Assembly: GCF_013030945.1 (NCBI RefSeq)
Contig: NZ_JABBXF010000095.1
Coordinates: 1 to 44,529, forward strand
Source of the DNA: Streptomyces morookaense
Lineage (GTDB): Bacteria > Actinomycetota > Actinomycetes > Streptomycetales > Streptomycetaceae
Length of the DNA stretch: 44,529 nt
Reading direction: 5' to 3'
Below the pieces are notes generated by a model, which was not told the DNA's origin, searched no databases, and saw only the letters and a program-made list of their open reading frames with translations. The translations under genes and the position numbers were made by a program. Below are positions 41,598 to 44,529 of the stretch, piece by piece (the first letter of the stretch is position 1; each line of letters begins with the position of its first letter).

Positions 41598-42805
41598 CCT
41601 CCCACCTCCGCAGGCGAGGAGATCACGACGGGCATCTCGACGGCAACGCGGAACCCTCGCCCCTCGGGGCCGGGTCCGAACTCCGCGGTGCCGCCGTGGG
41701 CCACGGCCCGTTCCCGGATGCCGATGAGCCCACGACTGCTGCCGGTGCCCGCCAGCGCGGCGGGCGCGCCCGTCCCGTCGTTCTCCACGGTGACGACGAG
41801 CCGCCGCCCCTCCGCAGTCTCTGCCGCCTCCCAGACGAGCCGGACGGATACGTCACGGGCGTCGTCGGCGTGCTTGAGAACGTTGGTGAGCGCCTCCTGG
41901 ACGACGCGGTAGACGGTCACCTGGGCGTCGGACGCCAGGGGTTGGGCCGTGCCCTCGACGTCGAGGCGCACCGCCAGCCCGGTGCGCCGCACTTCGCGGA
42001 CCAGGTCCTCCAGCCCGTCCAGCGTGGGCTGGGGGCTGCGGGATGCGGCGCCGGGAGGCCGAACGGTGCCAGGGGGATCCTGGAGGACCCCCAGCATCCG
42101 CCGCAGCTGCACCATGGCCTCGCGGCCGGCCCCCGCTATGGCGTCGAACGCCGCCTCGGCACGCGCCGGATCGGACCGCACGACCAGCGGGCCGGCCTCC
42201 GCCTGCACCATCATCAGGCTCACGGCGTGCGAGAGCACGTCATGCATCTCCCGCGCGATGCGCGCCCGTTCCCGCTCCGCCGCGCGCTCGGCCTCCACCA
42301 CCCGCGCCCGCTCCAGCTCGGCGGCGCGCGCCTCCACCGCCTCGGTGTACGCCTGCCGGGTACGGGTCAGCACGCCCAGGGCGTACACCATGCCGAAGAG
42401 GAAGAAGGCGAAGAGGTATTCACGCGCCGAGTCGGCCCGCACGGCCGCGGCGACGGCGGTGACCGGCAGAGCGAGCGCCAATGTCGCCCGCCGCTGCCAC
42501 ACCCCGCCCCGGGCTGCAACCGTGAACACCCCCACGAGATGGGGGTACGGCAACGGCTGCCCCGGCCCGTGCATCGTCAGATACCCGAACCCCACGGCGG
42601 TGGCCGCCAGCAGCGAGCCCAGGGGCGCCCGCGTACGCCAGAGCAGGGGCAGCACCTGGAGCGTCGTCACGGCGTACGTGGCCCAGGTCGCGGGCGGCAC
42701 GTCCGCCGCGCGCGGCACGACGAACGGGATGGTCATCGCCGCCTGGACGACGACGGCCACCAGCGCATCAACGGCCCATGGACTGCGAAGCCGTATCTGC
42801 CTCAT
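41594..42805 (-). CDS. sensor histidine kinase (HisKA_3)
   Basis: 403 residues from ATG 42803-42805. About five membrane helices (residues 10-145), a coiled coil rich in Glu/Arg/Ala, H188 in RIAREMHDVLSHAVSLMMVQ and an HATPase domain (VYRVVQEALTNVLKHADDAR, GLIGIRERAVAHGG). An alternative ATG at 42842-42844 adds LSVKRFSVKQLS, a 15-base repeat; it would overlap the GNAT gene by 13 bases. The cognate regulator follows. Confidence 0.91.
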   Translation of the reverse strand: MRQIRLRSPWAVDALVAVVVQAAMTIPFVVPRAADVPPATWATYAVTTLQVLPLLWRTRAPLGSLLAATAVGFGYLTMHGPGQPLPYPHLVGVFTVAARGGVWQRRATLALALPVTAVAAAVRADSAREYLFAFFLFGMVYALGVLTRTRQAYTEAVEARAAELERARVVEAERAAERERARIAREMHDVLSHAVSLMMVQAEAGPLVVRSDPARAEAAFDAIAGAGREAMVQLRRMLGVLQDPPGTVRPPGAASRSPQPTLDGLEDLVREVRRTGLAVRLDVEGTAQPLASDAQVTVYRVVQEALTNVLKHADDARDVSVRLVWEAAETAEGRRLVVTVENDGTGAPAALAGTGSSRGLIGIRERAVAHGGTAEFGPGPEGRGFRVAVEMPVVISSPAEVGG

Positions 42806-42841
42806 GGAGAGCTGTTTTACGGAGAACCGCTTTACGGAGAG
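42797..42841. repeat. three imperfect 15-base tandem repeats at the GNAT / kinase junction
   Basis: Read on the minus strand the units are CTCTCCGTAAAGCGG, TTCTCCGTAAAACAG and CTCTCCATGAGGCAG, spelling LSVKR, FSVKQ and LSMRQ if translated. They cover the kinase start region and the GNAT stop, and so affect which start is used. Confidence 0.8.
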
Positions 42842-43407
42842 CATCGAACGGCCGGGCGCGGGCGGACGATCGCCAGCTCGAATTCCTTCTGCGAAGGGTC
42901 TTCGGACAGAGGCACGGTGAGGCCGGTCGGCTCGAAGCCCATCTTCCGGTAGAACGCGCGGGCGCGGTCGTTCTGTTCGTGCACGAAAAGGCGTACGCGC
43001 TCCACGCGCGGCTCGGTGAGCGCCCAGGACCACTCGAGAGCCGCCTCGAACAGGGCACGGGAGACCCCGGTGGCACGGTGCTCGGGACAGACATAGACAC
43101 CGACGATGTGGGCCTGCGGCACAGGGGCGGAACCACCGAAGAGCCCCTCGGCACCGGGAAGTTCGACCAAGACGGTCACACTGCCCACCCATGCGCCGTC
43201 GGGCCCCTCGGCGATGAACCCGATGCTGTCCTTCCCGGCGGCGTTGCCCGCTGTGCGCTCCTGCCAGTGACTGTCGGGGCGGGCCACCGCCTGGTCATAG
43301 GTGTCGAGAAACGCAATGGGGGCGGCCGGGTCCTGGAGCGCCTCCAGCCTCAACTCCCTGGCCTGCCGCCACTCGTCGGCCCGAACAGATCTGATGGTGT
43401 GGTCCAT
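42832..43407 (-). CDS. GNAT-family N-acetyltransferase
   Basis: 191 residues. The acetyl-CoA fold is complete: IRSVRADEWRQARELRLEAL at the start, FIAEGPDGAWVGSVTVLVE, HIVGVYVCPEHRATGVSRAL (motif A with a V-x-x-x-x-R-x-x-G-x-S/A pattern) and VHEQNDRARAFYRKMGFEPT (motif B). Substrate unknown. The ATG at 43405-43407 was chosen. It heads the operon with the histidine kinase and regulator. Confidence 0.88.
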   Translation of the reverse strand: MDHTIRSVRADEWRQARELRLEALQDPAAPIAFLDTYDQAVARPDSHWQERTAGNAAGKDSIGFIAEGPDGAWVGSVTVLVELPGAEGLFGGSAPVPQAHIVGVYVCPEHRATGVSRALFEAALEWSWALTEPRVERVRLFVHEQNDRARAFYRKMGFEPTGLTVPLSEDPSQKEFELAIVRPRPAVRCSP

Positions 43408-43476
43408 CGCAAAATCGTCGCTCCCGGGTGAAGCCACGGGCAACGTGTTTTCCCTCTCGGGACACAGGGCATACGG

Positions 43477-44502
43477 GTGCCCGTGAACACCGAGAGCCCG
43501 ACGCGGCCGACCATTGTGGTGGTCATGGGGGATGCAGAGCTGGCCACCGCCGTCCTCGACGCCGAACTCCGGTCCCGCCTCGCGGAGGTGGCAGAACTGG
43601 GGCCCGATGCGCTGCATCAAACATTGGAGTCGCGGCCGGGCCGGGAGTCCGCCCTGGGGCCGGCCGACCTCCTGATCACGGGATGGGGCTGCCCCGCCCT
43701 GACGAAGGAACTCCTCGCCGCCGCACCTCGACTGAAAGCCGTCGTCCACGCGGCGGGTTCGGTGAAGTCACTGGTGACGGAGGCCGTATGGGAACGGGGA
43801 CTGACGGTCTCCTCCGCAGCCGACGCCAATGCCGGCCCTGTCGCCGACTACACCATGGCCGCCATCGTGCTGGCAGGAAAGAAAGCCCTGAGCACGGCAG
43901 CGGCGTACGGGACCGGATGGCCCGCATTCCGCGACCGCCAGGGCCTGGATGGGAGACGCATCGGAGTCGTGGGCGCATCCCGCATCGGCCGACGGGTCAT
44001 GGCCCGGCTCAACACCTTTGAAGCCGGCTGCCAGATCCTGCTGTACGACCCCTACGTCTCCGCGACGGAGGCCGCACGGCTGGGCGTGGAACTCGTCGAT
44101 CTCAACACGCTGTGCCGGGCGAGCACGATCGTCACGCTGCACGCCCCCGAACGCCCCGAAACCCGGTGGCTGTTGGACGCCGAACGGCTCGCGCTCATTC
44201 CCGACGGCGGCACGGTCATCAATACGGCACGGGGTTCGCTGATCGACACGGAGGCGTTGACCCGCGAGTGTGCTTCGGGGCGCCTGGACGCCATTCTCGA
44301 CGTGACCGATCCGGAACCGCTGGAACGCGGGCACCCGTTGACCACGCTGCCGAACGTCCTGCTCACCCCGCACATCGCCGGCGCCCAGGGCAGCGAGGTG
44401 CGGCGACTCGGGGCGTTCGCGGTGGAAGAGGTCGAGAGATGGGTCCGCGGAATGCCGCTGCTGGGGAGGGTGCGGAGAGACGACCTGGAAAGGCTGGCGT
44501 GA
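43477..44502 (+). CDS. D-2-hydroxyacid dehydrogenase
   Basis: 341 residues. The Rossmann site reads IGVVGASRIGRRV (GxxxxG variant), and the catalytic residues are R252 (NTARGSL), E280 (DPEPL) and H299 (TPHIAG). This is the 2-hydroxyacid dehydrogenase family (SerA/phosphoglycerate-like); whether it acts on phosphoglycerate, hydroxypyruvate or another 2-oxo acid is not decided, and it lacks the ACT/ASB domain of SerA. The start is GTG 43477, with GTG 43483 as an alternative. It is divergent from the GNAT operon (69-base gap). Confidence 0.9.
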   Translation: MPVNTESPTRPTIVVVMGDAELATAVLDAELRSRLAEVAELGPDALHQTLESRPGRESALGPADLLITGWGCPALTKELLAAAPRLKAVVHAAGSVKSLVTEAVWERGLTVSSAADANAGPVADYTMAAIVLAGKKALSTAAAYGTGWPAFRDRQGLDGRRIGVVGASRIGRRVMARLNTFEAGCQILLYDPYVSATEAARLGVELVDLNTLCRASTIVTLHAPERPETRWLLDAERLALIPDGGTVINTARGSLIDTEALTRECASGRLDAILDVTDPEPLERGHPLTTLPNVLLTPHIAGAQGSEVRRLGAFAVEEVERWVRGMPLLGRVRRDDLERLA

Positions 44503-44529
44503 GGGTAAACGCAAGAAAGCCCTGACAGG

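Noticed and set aside
1..44529. CRISPR array, tRNA, rRNA, insertion sequence or integrase
   Set aside because: None of the expected repeat, cloverleaf or transposase motifs was found on either strand.

Overview
The window is about 44.5 kb of very GC-rich chromosomal DNA whose codons mostly end in G or C. GTG starts, GTGA/ATGA overlaps, a Tat-type flavoenzyme and many actinobacterial families (CsoR, PAP2, SCO6880-type, DUF397/DUF5753, HbhA-like, DUF2516) point to a Streptomyces. The order pstSCAB / pit / DUF47 / csoR / ... / transfer-like cluster matches, from memory, the S. coelicolor SCO4142-SCO4126 neighbourhood, so most of the window is conserved core with an accessory patch inside it.

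Layout. (1) 1-4391: tail of an unknown gene, then a minus-strand operon of alpha/beta hydrolase, membrane acyltransferase, histidine kinase and NarL-type regulator. (2) 4500-8591: a perfect 12-bp operator-like palindrome, an XRE regulator, an HbhA-like helical protein and a DUF2516 membrane protein (the same order as Rv0474-hbhA-Rv0476 in mycobacteria), then a PP2C phosphatase with a receiver domain and a RipA-like NlpC/P60 hydrolase. (3) 8702-14779: phosphate block. A clear PHO box drives pstS-pstC-pstA-pstB; a convergent DUF47-pit operon supplies low-affinity uptake; two strong hairpins separate them. (4) 14926-20655: csoR with its operator, small proteins, an LppX-like lipoprotein, a bicovalent-flavin oxidase, a PAP2 phosphatase and a lytic transglycosylase/NlpC hydrolase.

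(5) 20728-30792: accessory patch. Two receptor Ser/Thr kinases flank a coupled DUF6507 / polymorphic-toxin / immunity trio whose toxin tip and immunity gene are of lower GC, a related gene broken by one extra C, an RDD protein, a decayed DUF5753/DUF397 locus, a truncated HTH gene and an AbiEi/DUF559 protein. (6) 31089-38360: five co-directional genes that look like a domesticated type IV secretion (conjugation-like) machine: pilin-like peptide, VirB8-like, VirB6-like, SCO6880-type, VirB4-like ATPase, and a coupling-protein-like component without a P-loop. No relaxase or oriT is visible. (7) 38388-44502: XRE/TPR regulator, beta-lactamase-fold serine hydrolase, a GNAT-kinase-regulator operon and a D-2-hydroxyacid dehydrogenase.

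The most interesting idea is that the wall hydrolase (19648-20655), the receptor kinases and the relaxase-less transfer machine form one envelope system, with the toxin trio lodged between its parts as possible cargo. This is inference; the sequence shows only the neighbourhood and domain types.
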